A stretch of 56,092 nt of DNA from Lachnospiraceae bacterium Zagget2 (lineage in GTDB: Bacteria > Bacillota > Clostridia > Lachnospirales > Lachnospiraceae). Where the stretch lies: NCBI GenBank assembly GCA_001941045.1, contig MSHD01000046.1, forward strand, positions 1-56,092. The letters run 5' to 3'. The position numbers were made by a program, and so were the translations under genes. Each line of letters begins with the position of its first letter. The stretch's first letter is position 1. Below the pieces are notes generated by a model that was not told the DNA's origin, did no database searches, and was given only the letters and a program-made list of their open reading frames with translations. Of the stretch, positions 30,446-39,827 are shown piece by piece.

Positions 30446-31570
30446 TTAGTAGAGTTCTGCGTACTCGGAAACGTTCTCCGGTGTGAACTCAAGCGGCAGA
30501 CCAAGAACGATCTCAGTGCCTCCGTCGTCCGCCTCGGTGATCGTAAACTCGCCAAGATCGCCGGCCGTGAAGGTCTCACCAAGAGCTCCTGTGATCTCAC
30601 CATTGACCAGGGCCATCGTCGCATATGCGCTCAGGCTTCCAAGGCCTTCCATATCCCACAGATAGAAGTACGGGCAGCTGTAATCATCGCCGTCACCGGT
30701 GTAAGCTTCCATCTCAGACGGAAGTCCAAGGCCGGTCAGCTTGCAGCTGGAACCATTGTCCTGCAGATACTTCGCAGCAGCCGCGATACCAACAGTCGTC
30801 GGTGCGCAGATAACTTCCAGATCCGGATAGTTCTGAAGCAGAGCCTCGGTCTGATCGGTGGACTTCTGCGCCTCGTCATCGCCATAAGCGATCTCTACGA
30901 GTTCGAGATCCGCATAAGTATCATCGTTCGCAATGATCTCTTCCATCGCCTCGATCCAGGCGTTCTGGTTGGAAGCCTGAGAAGTCGCGGAGAGGATTGC
31001 CCACTGGCCGGCGCCGTCCGTGATATCATACACAGCGTCTACCAGAGCCTGCGCAACCGCTGTCGTTCCGGCCTGGTTTACGAAAACCTGACGGCTCTCT
31101 GCATTCGGAGCGGAGTCAAAGCTCGATACGGCGATTCCCGCATCCATAGCCTCTTCCAGCTTTGCCTGCAGCGCGTTCGTGTCGTTCGCAGACAGGCAGA
31201 TCGCATCGTAGTCCTGAGAAATCAGATTGTCAATCACCTTGATCTGTGCATCCGCCGTAGCCTCTTCCGGGTACGCCAAGTCCACGGTGCCGCCCTCGGC
31301 CTCTACCGTCGATACAAAGGTCGCAGCCGCGATCTCAAAGAACGCATTACCGGCAGATTTGCCGACCAGGGCGATCTTCTGTCCCGCATAGGAACCGGTC
31401 GCTTCGGTCTCTTCGGCTTCCTCAGTCTCTTCAGCCTCTTCGGCCTCTTCCGTTTCCTCGGTTTCCTCAGCCTCAGTGCTTGTTGATGTGCTGGACGAGC
31501 TGCCACAGCCTGCCAGCAGGGTTGTCGCCATTGCTACGCAAAGAAGCGCGCTGATGACTTTTCTCTTCAT
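30446..31570 (-). CDS. rhaS: rhamnose ABC transporter substrate-binding lipoprotein
   Basis: This is a periplasmic-binding-protein-like lipoprotein of 374 residues. It begins with a signal ending in TTLLAGC (lipobox), then a Glu/Thr/Ala-rich linker (about 30-60) built from imperfect EETEEAEE repeats. The ribose/rhamnose-binding fold follows with IALVGKSAGNAFFEI, NLISQDYDAICLSANDTNAL, and SATSQASNQNAWIEAM. A paralogue with the same blocks is encoded at 35318-36346. The ATG at 31570 comes after AAGGAGG; the longer frame upstream has no binding site. The name rhaS here means the ABC binding protein, not the E. coli regulator. Confidence 0.88.
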   Translation of the reverse strand: MKRKVISALLCVAMATTLLAGCGSSSSTSTSTEAEETEETEEAEEAEETEEAEETEATGSYAGQKIALVGKSAGNAFFEIAAATFVSTVEAEGGTVDLAYPEEATADAQIKVIDNLISQDYDAICLSANDTNALQAKLEEAMDAGIAVSSFDSAPNAESRQVFVNQAGTTAVAQALVDAVYDITDGAGQWAILSATSQASNQNAWIEAMEEIIANDDTYADLELVEIAYGDDEAQKSTDQTEALLQNYPDLEVICAPTTVGIAAAAKYLQDNGSSCKLTGLGLPSEMEAYTGDGDDYSCPYFYLWDMEGLGSLSAYATMALVNGEITGALGETFTAGDLGEFTITEADDGGTEIVLGLPLEFTPENVSEYAELY

Positions 31571-31656
31571 AATGAAGTCCTCCTTATAAAATTTTTTATT
31601 TTGTAATCGCGCTCCACCGTGGAACACGGTATACAACAGATTAAAATCTACTGCGC

Positions 31657-32658
31657 TCAGCTCTTTTTCAGCGACTGTCTCGCATTTTTAATAAGATTCG
31701 GCAGACCGACCGTGCAGATCAGCAGCAGACCGATGATCAGCAGGATCACCTGCGCATTCACGTTTCGCTGCCCGAGGCCTACGCGCAGGCAGACAATGAT
31801 AATTGCAGAGATCACACCGCCGGCAATATTTCCTTTTCCGCCTGTCGACATGATGCCGCCGAACACCGCCATCGCGATTGCATCCATCTCAAAGTTCTCG
31901 CCGGTCGTCGTATTCGCGCCGTAGGAATTGGAGATCAGGAACATCGCGCACAGACCGCACAGGGTTCCCATCACCGTGTAGATGATGAAGCGTACCCGCT
32001 GTACATTGATGCCGGAATAGTACGCGGTCAGCCGGTTCGTTCCAATCGCATAGACGCTGCGCCCGAAGGTGCTCTTTCCGAGAATCACCGCAAAGATCAC
32101 CGCAAGAATCAGCACCAGGAACAGGATATATGGCACCTGTCCGACCTTTCCGGCGATGGCGCGGAAGCCGTCCGTGTTGGTCACGGATACCGAACCGCCG
32201 CTTCCCAGCACGATCTCCGCGATACCGCGGAAGATGATCTGCGTCGAAAGGGTCACGATCATGGGCGGCAGCTCCTGGAAGTTAGTCAGAATCAGCGCGT
32301 TGACGATGCCGCAGCAGGTTCCCACCAGAAGAGCGATCAGGAACACCGCCGGGAACGGAACGCCCGCGTTTGACACCAGGCAGGCCAGCGTGGCGGAGAG
32401 GCACACGATGGAACCTACGGAGATATCGATCTCGCCCATTACCAGGATAAAGGCCATACCGAGCATCAGAAATACTTCAGCCAGGTAGACTGGCATCTGC
32501 CGCAGCAGACTGCTCAAATTATAGAACTCCGAAAAGATCGAGCAGAAAATGTTGATTGCAATCAGCAGGAGAACAAGGATTCCTTCCCAGCTGAATATCA
32601 TCTTCTTCACCGGATTTTCCGGTACATTGTTGATACTTCTTCCAGATTTTCCGGCCAT
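31657..32658 (-). CDS. sugar ABC transporter permease
   Basis: This 333-residue permease of the RbsC/RhaQ type has about ten hydrophobic segments. Family blocks are MLGMAFILVMGEIDISVGSIVCL, GIVNALILTNFQELPPMIVTL, YAIGTNRLTAYYSGINV and FGGIMSTGGKGNIAGGVI. It overlaps the same unit as a second, different permease upstream, so the channel is probably a heterodimer. A small hairpin follows before the binding-protein gene. Confidence 0.92.
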   Translation of the reverse strand: MAGKSGRSINNVPENPVKKMIFSWEGILVLLLIAINIFCSIFSEFYNLSSLLRQMPVYLAEVFLMLGMAFILVMGEIDISVGSIVCLSATLACLVSNAGVPFPAVFLIALLVGTCCGIVNALILTNFQELPPMIVTLSTQIIFRGIAEIVLGSGGSVSVTNTDGFRAIAGKVGQVPYILFLVLILAVIFAVILGKSTFGRSVYAIGTNRLTAYYSGINVQRVRFIIYTVMGTLCGLCAMFLISNSYGANTTTGENFEMDAIAMAVFGGIMSTGGKGNIAGGVISAIIIVCLRVGLGQRNVNAQVILLIIGLLLICTVGLPNLIKNARQSLKKS

Positions 32659-32660
32659 GA

Positions 32661-33653
32661 TTACATCTCCCTCCCTTTCAGTGCGTTCCTGTCAGAAATA
32701 CGCTGCAGGATGATATTGACGACAACCACCACCAGAATCAGAACGCCCTTGAAGGTATTCTGCGCGAGAGAACCAATCCCGACCAGCGGCAGCGCTTTCA
32801 CGATGGTCGCCAGAATCAGGGAGCCAAGAAGCGCTCCAATCACCGTTCCGCGGCCGCCGCTCATGCTGACGCCTCCGATGACGCAGGCTGCGATGACATC
32901 CATCTCGCCGCCCTTCTGCATATTCGGCATGGCCGACGCGTAGATACCTACCTGCAGTGCGCCGCCAAGGCCGGACAGAAGGCCCATGATGGTAAATACC
33001 AGCAGTTTTATATTTTTTACATTAATACCGGAGACATCCGCGGCTTCCGGATTACTTCCGACCGCGTAGATTTTCCGCCCGGTTCTCGTCCACTTCATAA
33101 ACCAGTAGAAAAATACATAACATACAATCACAATCCAGATCACACAGTTGAGGCCGAGGAACTTTGTCGTCGCGAAATCACTGAACGATCCAAGCGCTGA
33201 GGCGCTCGCCCACTCGCCGCCATTCGAGATCAGATAGCCCATCGCCCGGTAGATATACATGAATCCCATCGTCGCAATGATCGGCGGGACATCTGCCCGC
33301 GAAATCACAAGTCCGACCAGGAAGCCGCAGACGATGCCAATCGCGATCGCGATGATAAACGGCACGATTGTCCCGGATATGTAATCATATTTGAGTAACA
33401 TTCCGATCGCCATGCCGGAGAGCGCCAGCGTGGACATGATGGAAATGTCGATACCCCCGACCAGCATGACACAGAGCATACCGAGCGCCATCACCATGGT
33501 AACCGCATTGTTCTTGATCAGCTGCTGCAGAGAGGACGGCGTCAGGAAGGATGAATTGAAGCCGGTGACGATGATGAACAGCAGAATCAGGATCAACGCA
33601 AGCAAAGCCTCACGGGAGCCGGTTATTCTTTTCCACAATGATTTCTTTTCCAT
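32661..33653 (-). CDS. sugar ABC transporter permease
   Basis: This 330-residue permease is related to the downstream one. It has LGMLCVMLVGGIDISIMSTLALSG, GFLVGLVISRADVPPIIATMGF, YAVGSNPEAADVSGINVKN and CVIGGVSMSGGRGTVIGALLG. It starts three bases after the ATPase gene stop and ends two bases before the next permease start, so all are translationally close. With RhaS and the ATPase it makes a complete importer. Confidence 0.92.
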   Translation of the reverse strand: MEKKSLWKRITGSREALLALILILLFIIVTGFNSSFLTPSSLQQLIKNNAVTMVMALGMLCVMLVGGIDISIMSTLALSGMAIGMLLKYDYISGTIVPFIIAIAIGIVCGFLVGLVISRADVPPIIATMGFMYIYRAMGYLISNGGEWASASALGSFSDFATTKFLGLNCVIWIVIVCYVFFYWFMKWTRTGRKIYAVGSNPEAADVSGINVKNIKLLVFTIMGLLSGLGGALQVGIYASAMPNMQKGGEMDVIAACVIGGVSMSGGRGTVIGALLGSLILATIVKALPLVGIGSLAQNTFKGVLILVVVVVNIILQRISDRNALKGREM

Positions 33654-33656
33654 CTC

Positions 33657-35162
33657 TTAGTCAGCCCCCTTTCTGCCCGCTTTTTCCATGGAGAGATCAA
33701 GAATAATCTCCTGCGTCGCCTCATCCCGCATGAGCTCTCCGGTCTTGCGTCCGTTGCACATGACAACGATACGATTTGCCATGCCCAGGATCTCGGGCAT
33801 CTCAGAAGAGATCAGGATGATCGCGTAGCCCTGTTTGGCGAGTTCCCCCATGATCGCGTACATCTCCGCCTTTGCGCCGACATCGACGCCCTTCGTCGGC
33901 TCGTCCATGATGACGACCTTCATCTCCTGCCCAAGCGCCTTGGCCACAACCACCTTCTGCTGGTTTCCGCCGGAGAGCGAACTGGCCGGCTGGAAGATAT
34001 CGACGGCCTTCGTGTCCACGGACTCCAGAAGATCGCGCGAAATCTCCCGTTCCTTTTTATTGTCATTCAATCCATGCTTTGCATATTTGCCCATCGTGGG
34101 AAGGGTGACATTCCGCCCCAGCCCCCAGCTCATGATCAGCCCTTCTTTCTGCCGGTCTTCCGGCAGCAGGATGATACCCTTCTGCATGGCGTCAGCAGGC
34201 TTTCTGATATGAAGCTCCTCATCCTCCAGATAAACCTTGCCTTCTTCCGCATGCGTGATCCCGCACACGGCTTCGACTACCTCCGTACGGCCTGCGCCGA
34301 CCAGTCCGGTCATTCCCAGGATCTCGCCAGCCCGCACACTGAAGGAAACATCCTTAAAATATCCGGCCCTCGACAGATGTTCAACCCGCAGCATTTCCCT
34401 GCCGATCTCCACCTCCGGCTTCGGATACATCGTCGTGATCTCACGGCCGACCATGGCTTTGATCAGATCCTCATTCGTGATTCCGTCCACCGGATAAGTT
34501 CCGATATACTGCGAATCCCGGAAAACAGTCACACGGCTGGCCAGGCGATACATATCTTCAAATCGATGAGAAATGAAGATAATGGACACACCATCCTCCT
34601 TCAGATGATCCACTAGCCTGTAGAGCTTCTCAGATTCCGATCTGGTCAGCGAAGCGGTCGGCTCATCGAGGATGATAATCCTCGCGTTCGTGGACATGGC
34701 CTTCGCAATCTCCACCATCTGCTGCTGCGCGACGCTCAGCGTCCCCATCTCTGCTCTCGCGTCAAAGTCTGCATCCAGATTTTCCAGCAGCTTGTTCGCC
34801 TCCGCATACATCGCGTTCCACTGAATCATGTGATTTTTTACAATTTCATGACCCATGAAAATGTTTTCCGCGACTGTCAGATGCGGATAGGAAGTCGGAT
34901 GCTGGTACACAGCTGCGATTCCCGCCTCCTGTGCATCCTTCGGCCCCTTGAAATCGACCTTCTGGCCGTCCAGGAACATTTCTCCTTCTTCCGCCTTATG
35001 CACGCCGGTGATCACCTTGATAAACGTCGACTTGCCTGCGCCGTTTTCCCCCATAAGGGCATGGACCTCACCGGGAAGCAGCTGAAACTGCACATTGTTC
35101 AGTGCCTTGACGCCCGGAAAAATTTTGGTAATGCCCTTTAGCTCAAGAATATATTCAGACAC
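33657..35162 (-). CDS. sugar ABC transporter ATP-binding protein (two domains)
   Basis: This 501-residue ATPase contains two ABC domains, as in RbsA or RhaT. The N-terminal half has GENGAGKSTFIKVI (Walker A), LSVAQQQMVEIAKA (signature), IILDEPTAS (Walker B) and the H loop ISHRFEDM. The C-terminal half has GLVGAGRTEVVEAVCG and LSGGNQQKVVVAKAL with VIMDEPTKGVDVGAK. It starts at GTG after GGGAGAGG. It lies downstream of the second binding protein but separated by a terminator. Confidence 0.95.
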   Translation of the reverse strand: MSEYILELKGITKIFPGVKALNNVQFQLLPGEVHALMGENGAGKSTFIKVITGVHKAEEGEMFLDGQKVDFKGPKDAQEAGIAAVYQHPTSYPHLTVAENIFMGHEIVKNHMIQWNAMYAEANKLLENLDADFDARAEMGTLSVAQQQMVEIAKAMSTNARIIILDEPTASLTRSESEKLYRLVDHLKEDGVSIIFISHRFEDMYRLASRVTVFRDSQYIGTYPVDGITNEDLIKAMVGREITTMYPKPEVEIGREMLRVEHLSRAGYFKDVSFSVRAGEILGMTGLVGAGRTEVVEAVCGITHAEEGKVYLEDEELHIRKPADAMQKGIILLPEDRQKEGLIMSWGLGRNVTLPTMGKYAKHGLNDNKKEREISRDLLESVDTKAVDIFQPASSLSGGNQQKVVVAKALGQEMKVVIMDEPTKGVDVGAKAEMYAIMGELAKQGYAIILISSEMPEILGMANRIVVMCNGRKTGELMRDEATQEIILDLSMEKAGRKGAD

Positions 35163-35198
35163 GGCTACCTCTCCCTTTCCTAATTTTTATCTACTATC

Positions 35199-35228
35199 AT
35201 GATAAAATTTTCTTTACTCTCCTCCAAC
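35199..35228 (-). promoter_or_regulatory. possible promoter of the rhamnose ABC operon
   Basis: On the minus strand TTGGAG (35228-35223) and TATCAT (35204-35199) are spaced 18 bases. The -10 lies inside a 12-base palindrome CTATCATGATAG (35194-35205). The hexamers are imperfect, so this is a candidate only; the terminator at 35276-35300 shows that some promoter must lie here. Confidence 0.4.
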
Positions 35229-35275
35229 GGTAATATTTTTTGAAATCATGGAAAATTTATGGTTTTTTGCGCACA

Positions 35276-35300
35276 AAAAAAGAGCGTTTCCGCTCCTTTT
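35276..35300 (-). terminator. terminator after the second binding-protein gene
   Basis: On the minus strand a GGAGCG arm pairs with CGCTC around a GAAA loop and is followed by seven T residues. It ends the transcript of the 35318-36346 gene before the ATPase gene. Confidence 0.88.
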
Positions 35301-35317
35301 CAGCTCTATATCCTATA

Positions 35318-36346
35318 TCAGAACAGCGTTTCCCACTCCGCGATGTTCTCCGCATCAAAGCGGATCAGCGGCGCGACGACAACTTCTGTGGCCCCATCCT
35401 CATTTGCCTGTATCTGAAAGCTTCCCATATCACCAGCCTCGAAGATCTCGCCCTCCGCCCCTGTGATTGTCCCCTCTTTCAGGGCGAGCGAGACATAGGC
35501 GCTCATCCTGCCAAGCTCGATAGGGTTCCAGAGGTAAAAATAGGGACACACCGCCTCGTCACCTCTCACGTAAGTGCTCATCGAGGACGGAAGACCAAGA
35601 CCGATAACCTTTACATCCGAGTCCTCCTGTTCCGTCAGCACCTCAGCCGCAGCCGCCAGCCCCATCACAGTGGGTGCGCAGATCACCTTCAGGTCGGGAT
35701 AATTCTCCAGAAGCTCTTCTGTCTTCTCCTTCGAGGCCTCCGTCTCATCGTTTCCATAGACAATGTCCACGAGCCGCAGGTCCTGACAGGTCTCCTCTTC
35801 CATCACGGACCGCATCGCACGGATCCACGCATTTTGATTCGTTGCCTGCGAGCTGGTCGAGAGGATCGCCCACTGGCCGGAACCCCCGGTGCTCTCACAG
35901 ACCGCCTCCATGAGCGTCCGTGCGACCTCTCCGGTGTCTGCCTGATTCACGAAGATCTGCCTTGCGTCCGCGCTTACATCCGAATCCACCGTTGAGACAC
36001 AGATGCCCTGCTCCATCGCCTCTGAGAACACGGCACTCAGAGCGTCCTCGTCATTCGCCGCCACCGTAATGGAATCCACACTCTGGGAAATCAGGTCCTG
36101 CAGAATCTCGATCTGTGCCTCCGCCGTCGCCTCCTCCGGATTGTAGATCAGGCAGTTTCCCCCGGCCTCCTCGATCACTTCCTGAAAACCCTGCGCCATC
36201 CGGTCATTGTAGGTGTTTCCCTCCGACTTGGTCACAAACGCATAGGTTCCTATATACTCCTCTGCCGTCGCGGTTTTCTCCACGCTGCCGGAACAGCCCG
36301 CCAGCAGCGTCACGATAAGGCTCAGCGCCATCAACCTGCTTTTCAT
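35318..36346 (-). CDS. second rhamnose-type substrate-binding lipoprotein, paired with the two-component system
   Basis: This 342-residue lipoprotein has a signal ending in TLLAGC and the same sugar-binding fold as the product of 30446-31570. Shared blocks include NPEEATAEAQIEILQDLISQ, RQIFVNQADTGEVA, SSQATNQNAWIRAM and ENYPDLKVICAPTVMG, so they are clear paralogues. It lacks the long acidic linker. It has its own promoter and terminator and is divergent from the response regulator and histidine kinase genes. The layout suggests that this protein senses the sugar and signals to the kinase rather than, or besides, feeding the transporter. Confidence 0.85.
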   Translation of the reverse strand: MKSRLMALSLIVTLLAGCSGSVEKTATAEEYIGTYAFVTKSEGNTYNDRMAQGFQEVIEEAGGNCLIYNPEEATAEAQIEILQDLISQSVDSITVAANDEDALSAVFSEAMEQGICVSTVDSDVSADARQIFVNQADTGEVARTLMEAVCESTGGSGQWAILSTSSQATNQNAWIRAMRSVMEEETCQDLRLVDIVYGNDETEASKEKTEELLENYPDLKVICAPTVMGLAAAAEVLTEQEDSDVKVIGLGLPSSMSTYVRGDEAVCPYFYLWNPIELGRMSAYVSLALKEGTITGAEGEIFEAGDMGSFQIQANEDGATEVVVAPLIRFDAENIAEWETLF

Positions 36347-36369
36347 ACGTTCCTCCCGATTTTCTCTTA

Positions 36370-36398
36370 AGTATAGCATTTTTTCAGTTCTCCCACAA
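36370..36398 (-). promoter_or_regulatory. promoter of the second binding-protein gene
   Basis: On the minus strand TTGTGG (36398-36393) and TATACT (36375-36370) are 17 bases apart, with TGC before the -10 as an extended element. It stands back to back with the plus-strand promoter at 36413-36441. Confidence 0.65.
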
Positions 36399-36412
36399 CC
36401 ACGCATTTCTCA

Positions 36413-36441
36413 TTGACTTTACATTTCCGATTGTCTAAAAT
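36413..36441 (+). promoter_or_regulatory. promoter of the two-component system
   Basis: TTGACT at 36413-36418 and TAAAAT at 36436-36441 are separated by 17 bases. The predicted start of transcription is near 36448, about 18 bases before the response regulator ATG. Confidence 0.7.
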
Positions 36442-36465
36442 GGGAACCAAAGGGGGATGTTCGGC

Positions 36466-38013
36466 ATGAAGCTGCTACTGATCGATGACGAAGTAATTAC
36501 AAGAAAAGGCCTGCTTGGCAGCATTGACTGGAAGTCACTGCAGATCCACCAGGTGCTTGAAGCGGAGGACGGACTGCAGGGACTCGAACTTGCCAGAAAG
36601 CATTCCCCGGAGATCGTGATGACCGATATCCGCATGCCGCGTATGGATGGCATCTCCTTTGCGGACAGGCTTCGGTCTTTCCTTCCGAATACCAGTATCA
36701 TTTTCATGAGCGGCTATTCCGATAAGAATTATCTGCGCGCGGCAATCCGCCTCAAGGCAGTGAGCTACGTGGAGAAGCCTATCAACAATGAAGAAGTCGT
36801 CCGCGCCGTCACGGAGGCGGTCCGCTTCCACGAGATGATGGAGCGCAATCAGTATTCCGAATATCTCCGCCATCAGGAGAAGGCCTCCCAGCTCACGCTG
36901 GCACTGACCAGGCCGATCGGCACGAATCAGGAGCAGATCATGGAGCTGATCCGGGATCTGAATCTTCCCTTCAGCGCCGGAACCTGTTTCTGCGTATTTC
37001 TGCTCACCACGCTCCCGGCCTTCGGAAGCATGGAAGAGGAAGGGTTGGACGCCGCTCTTACCCATCTGCAGAATCTCTGTCAGGGAAGAGGCTGCGACTG
37101 TATCTGCGCGCTGAAATATGATTCCACAGTCGTGATCTGCCTGTTTGGAGATGCGATCAGAGACCGGACTTTCGTCGCAAGGCTCGCAGACAGCCTGCGT
37201 GAACAGCTCACATCGCTCTGCTCTCTCTTCCTGGCGACAGGTCCCTCCTTGACCGGCGTAAGCCGTATCTATGAATCCTACAATCAGGCCGCCGTTCTGA
37301 TGCAGGGCAGCTTTTTCTGCGATTACAACAGTATTCTGACTGAACAGGACGCGTCCGCCGCGGACAGCGGTTGTATTGAGCAGGCGTATACGCGCTTTCA
37401 TGAACTGATTTCCCGCAGGGATTGCGAGGGCGCCTCGCAGATCGCGACTTCTCTTTTTACCTACCTCCGAAAATCACGCTCGCTTCTCGCCAGCGCTGTC
37501 AAGGATCTCTACTTTAAGCTCTTTATTTCCATGGAAGACGCCTACCGCATCCAGCTGATTTCCTGTCAGGAAAGCCCCGCGCCGGTCTGGGACCGCATCC
37601 TTTCGTGCAACACCTTAAAGGAGCTGCACGAAATGCTGATGGCCGAGCTTCGACAGCTGAGCGCAGCCGCGGCGAACTCTCTGCAGGAGAGCGGCCCTGT
37701 CAGCCTGATGAAAGAATATATTTTCAAGAATTACACAGACCCTGGCCTCTCTGTCAAGGACATCAGCGAATACGCCTGCCTCTCTGTCGCCTATGCCTGC
37801 ACCGTGTTTAAGTCCGAAACCGGCAAGACACTGAACCAGTATCTGACAGAGTACCGCATGGAAAAGGCCCGGCAGCTTCTGCAGGATCCGCGTATCCGCG
37901 TCGCCGATATTTCCACACGCATCGGCTATCTGGACGGCGGCTATTTCAGCAAAAGCTTTAAAAAGGTGACCGGCCTCACTCCTACCGACTACAGGGAGAA
38001 GCTCATGGCATGA
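36466..38013 (+). CDS. response regulator with AraC-type DNA-binding domain
   Basis: This 515-residue regulator has a receiver domain (about 1-120) with LLLIDDEVITRKG, the phospho-acceptor aspartate in IVMTDIRMPRMDG, and SYVEKP. A middle region of about 270 residues follows, and then an AraC-type double helix-turn-helix (about 415-512: VKDISEYACLSVAYACTVFK and VADISTRIGYLDGGYFSKSFKKVTGLTP). This is the YesN type, typically paired with YesM-type kinases for carbohydrate uptake genes. The ATG at 36466 is nine bases after GGGGG. Its stop overlaps the kinase start. The probable targets are the two divergent or adjacent transport units. Confidence 0.93.
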   Translation: MKLLLIDDEVITRKGLLGSIDWKSLQIHQVLEAEDGLQGLELARKHSPEIVMTDIRMPRMDGISFADRLRSFLPNTSIIFMSGYSDKNYLRAAIRLKAVSYVEKPINNEEVVRAVTEAVRFHEMMERNQYSEYLRHQEKASQLTLALTRPIGTNQEQIMELIRDLNLPFSAGTCFCVFLLTTLPAFGSMEEEGLDAALTHLQNLCQGRGCDCICALKYDSTVVICLFGDAIRDRTFVARLADSLREQLTSLCSLFLATGPSLTGVSRIYESYNQAAVLMQGSFFCDYNSILTEQDASAADSGCIEQAYTRFHELISRRDCEGASQIATSLFTYLRKSRSLLASAVKDLYFKLFISMEDAYRIQLISCQESPAPVWDRILSCNTLKELHEMLMAELRQLSAAAANSLQESGPVSLMKEYIFKNYTDPGLSVKDISEYACLSVAYACTVFKSETGKTLNQYLTEYRMEKARQLLQDPRIRVADISTRIGYLDGGYFSKSFKKVTGLTPTDYREKLMA

Positions 38014-39815
38014 AGCAGTTTATTTTACATATCCGGGACAAATACCTATATGATATACGGCTTCTGTATAAGCTGCTGATCTCTCACGGACTGCTGATTT
38101 TCCTTCCCACGATCGTGCTGTCCTTTTTTGTATACAATAATTTCTACGATTCCATCGTATCGGATACGATTCTGGAAGAGCAGTCCCTTGCCGGACAGAC
38201 CGCAGGCTCTATTGAGGAGACGCTCGAGGAGGTGATGGAGACCGCTGCCACTATAGAAGCAAGCAACGCCGCAAGCTGGCTTTTCCCCGAATATTCCTAT
38301 CAGCTGAGTGAGGAGATGATACAGCGGCAGATCAACGAGCTGATTGAACAGGCAAAGGAACTTCAGGGAAGCGCGCTGATCACGGATATCCGCTTCTATG
38401 TGGATGACTCGCTCTCCTTTCTGGTCGACGGGGACACGCGCTCTTCTCTTTTTTCTCCGCTCTCAGAGGTAACCGGCACCTACTGGTACGGCATTTTCAG
38501 CTCCCGCAATCTTTCCACGCTTCTGTGCCCCAGCCTCTATCTGTCTGTTACAGAAGAGACAAACCTCGGAGACCTCGCTTATATCACGCAGATCTACTCC
38601 GGCGTAGAAGGTGAAGTCTATCTGGCGGTCTATTTCTCGCAGGATGAACTCGCCTCAATCTTAAGCGCAAACGCGACCACTGACAACAGTGCTTACTATA
38701 TCTTAAATGAGCGCGACGTCGTCGTCTCCACCTCCGACTCCTCGCTTTCCGGCGCTTACTACATGTCCAATGACGCTTTAAGCGAGCTCGTCGGAGGCGT
38801 CAATATCTATACGACGCGCGCCTATTTAAGCGACAACATCTATGTAGGATACTACTCCATCCCTGACACGGACTGGCATCTTGTCTCGATCCTGTCCTCC
38901 ACCAGTCTGGTGCAGAAGGGGCGAAATCTGGTTCTCCAGTTTATCGTCCTGTACATCGCCTTCTTCCTGCTCGCCTTTGCATTCTCCGTCTTTCTCTCCC
39001 GCTCGATCTCTCTTCGGATCACGGCTCTCGGTGAAAAGATGCACAGCATCCACAATGACCGCCCGGAGCGCTTCGAGGCGGCCAGGCCCGCACAGGACGA
39101 GATCGGAGATCTGGTCGAAACCTACAACTATATGTCCGACGAGATCAATCAGCTGCTGGACGAGCAGCTGGAAAATGCGGAGGCATTAAAATTGAAGGAG
39201 TTTAACGCCCTGCAGTCACAGATCAACCCGCATTTTCTGTACAATACGCTCGATATGATCAACTGGCTCGCCCAGATCGGCAAGCGAAAAGAAGTGACGC
39301 AGGCCGTTCAGGCGCTCTCCCGTTTCTACAAACTGACGCTGAGCCGAAGGGACACCAACGGAAGCGTTGCGGAGGAACTGGAACACGTCTCTCTCTATGT
39401 GCAGCTCCAGAATATGCGCTATGAGAGTCGAATTGATTTTATCATTGATGTTCCAGACACGCTGGCGGATTATGAGATTCCGCGGCTGACTCTCCAGCCG
39501 ATCGTTGAGAACTGCATCCAGCACGGTCTGATGGAAAAGCCGGAAAAAGCCGGCACCATCCTGATCACCGGCTGGCTCGAGGAGGAGGACCTGGTTCTGG
39601 TGATCTCGGACGACGGCGTTGGCATGAGCCCCGAACAGATCGCCTCCATTCTTTCCGGTGAGCGGAAACCTACCGGCGGCGGCAGCAATATTGGCATCTA
39701 CAACACCCATGCCCGGCTGCAGCTACTATACGGCGAGCGCTACGGCCTTTCCTATGAAAGTCAGGAAGGGCAGGGAACGAATACGCAGATCCGGCTCCCC
39801 GCCCTTCCTCATTAA
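38010..39815 (+). CDS. sensor histidine kinase, YesM/LytS-like
   Basis: This 601-residue kinase has a transmembrane helix near residues 18-40, an extracellular sensory domain of about 255 residues, a second transmembrane helix (about 300-325) and a HAMP linker. The His_kinase domain carries NPHFLYNTLDMINWL (phospho-histidine) and the ATPase domain has IVENCIQHGLMEKP and ISDDGVGMSPEQI. It starts within the stop of the response regulator gene (ATGA). The extracellular part could contact the nearby sugar-binding lipoprotein. Confidence 0.93.
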   Translation: MKQFILHIRDKYLYDIRLLYKLLISHGLLIFLPTIVLSFFVYNNFYDSIVSDTILEEQSLAGQTAGSIEETLEEVMETAATIEASNAASWLFPEYSYQLSEEMIQRQINELIEQAKELQGSALITDIRFYVDDSLSFLVDGDTRSSLFSPLSEVTGTYWYGIFSSRNLSTLLCPSLYLSVTEETNLGDLAYITQIYSGVEGEVYLAVYFSQDELASILSANATTDNSAYYILNERDVVVSTSDSSLSGAYYMSNDALSELVGGVNIYTTRAYLSDNIYVGYYSIPDTDWHLVSILSSTSLVQKGRNLVLQFIVLYIAFFLLAFAFSVFLSRSISLRITALGEKMHSIHNDRPERFEAARPAQDEIGDLVETYNYMSDEINQLLDEQLENAEALKLKEFNALQSQINPHFLYNTLDMINWLAQIGKRKEVTQAVQALSRFYKLTLSRRDTNGSVAEELEHVSLYVQLQNMRYESRIDFIIDVPDTLADYEIPRLTLQPIVENCIQHGLMEKPEKAGTILITGWLEEEDLVLVISDDGVGMSPEQIASILSGERKPTGGGSNIGIYNTHARLQLLYGERYGLSYESQEGQGTNTQIRLPALPH

Positions 39816-39827
39816 GTTTCTGATTTT

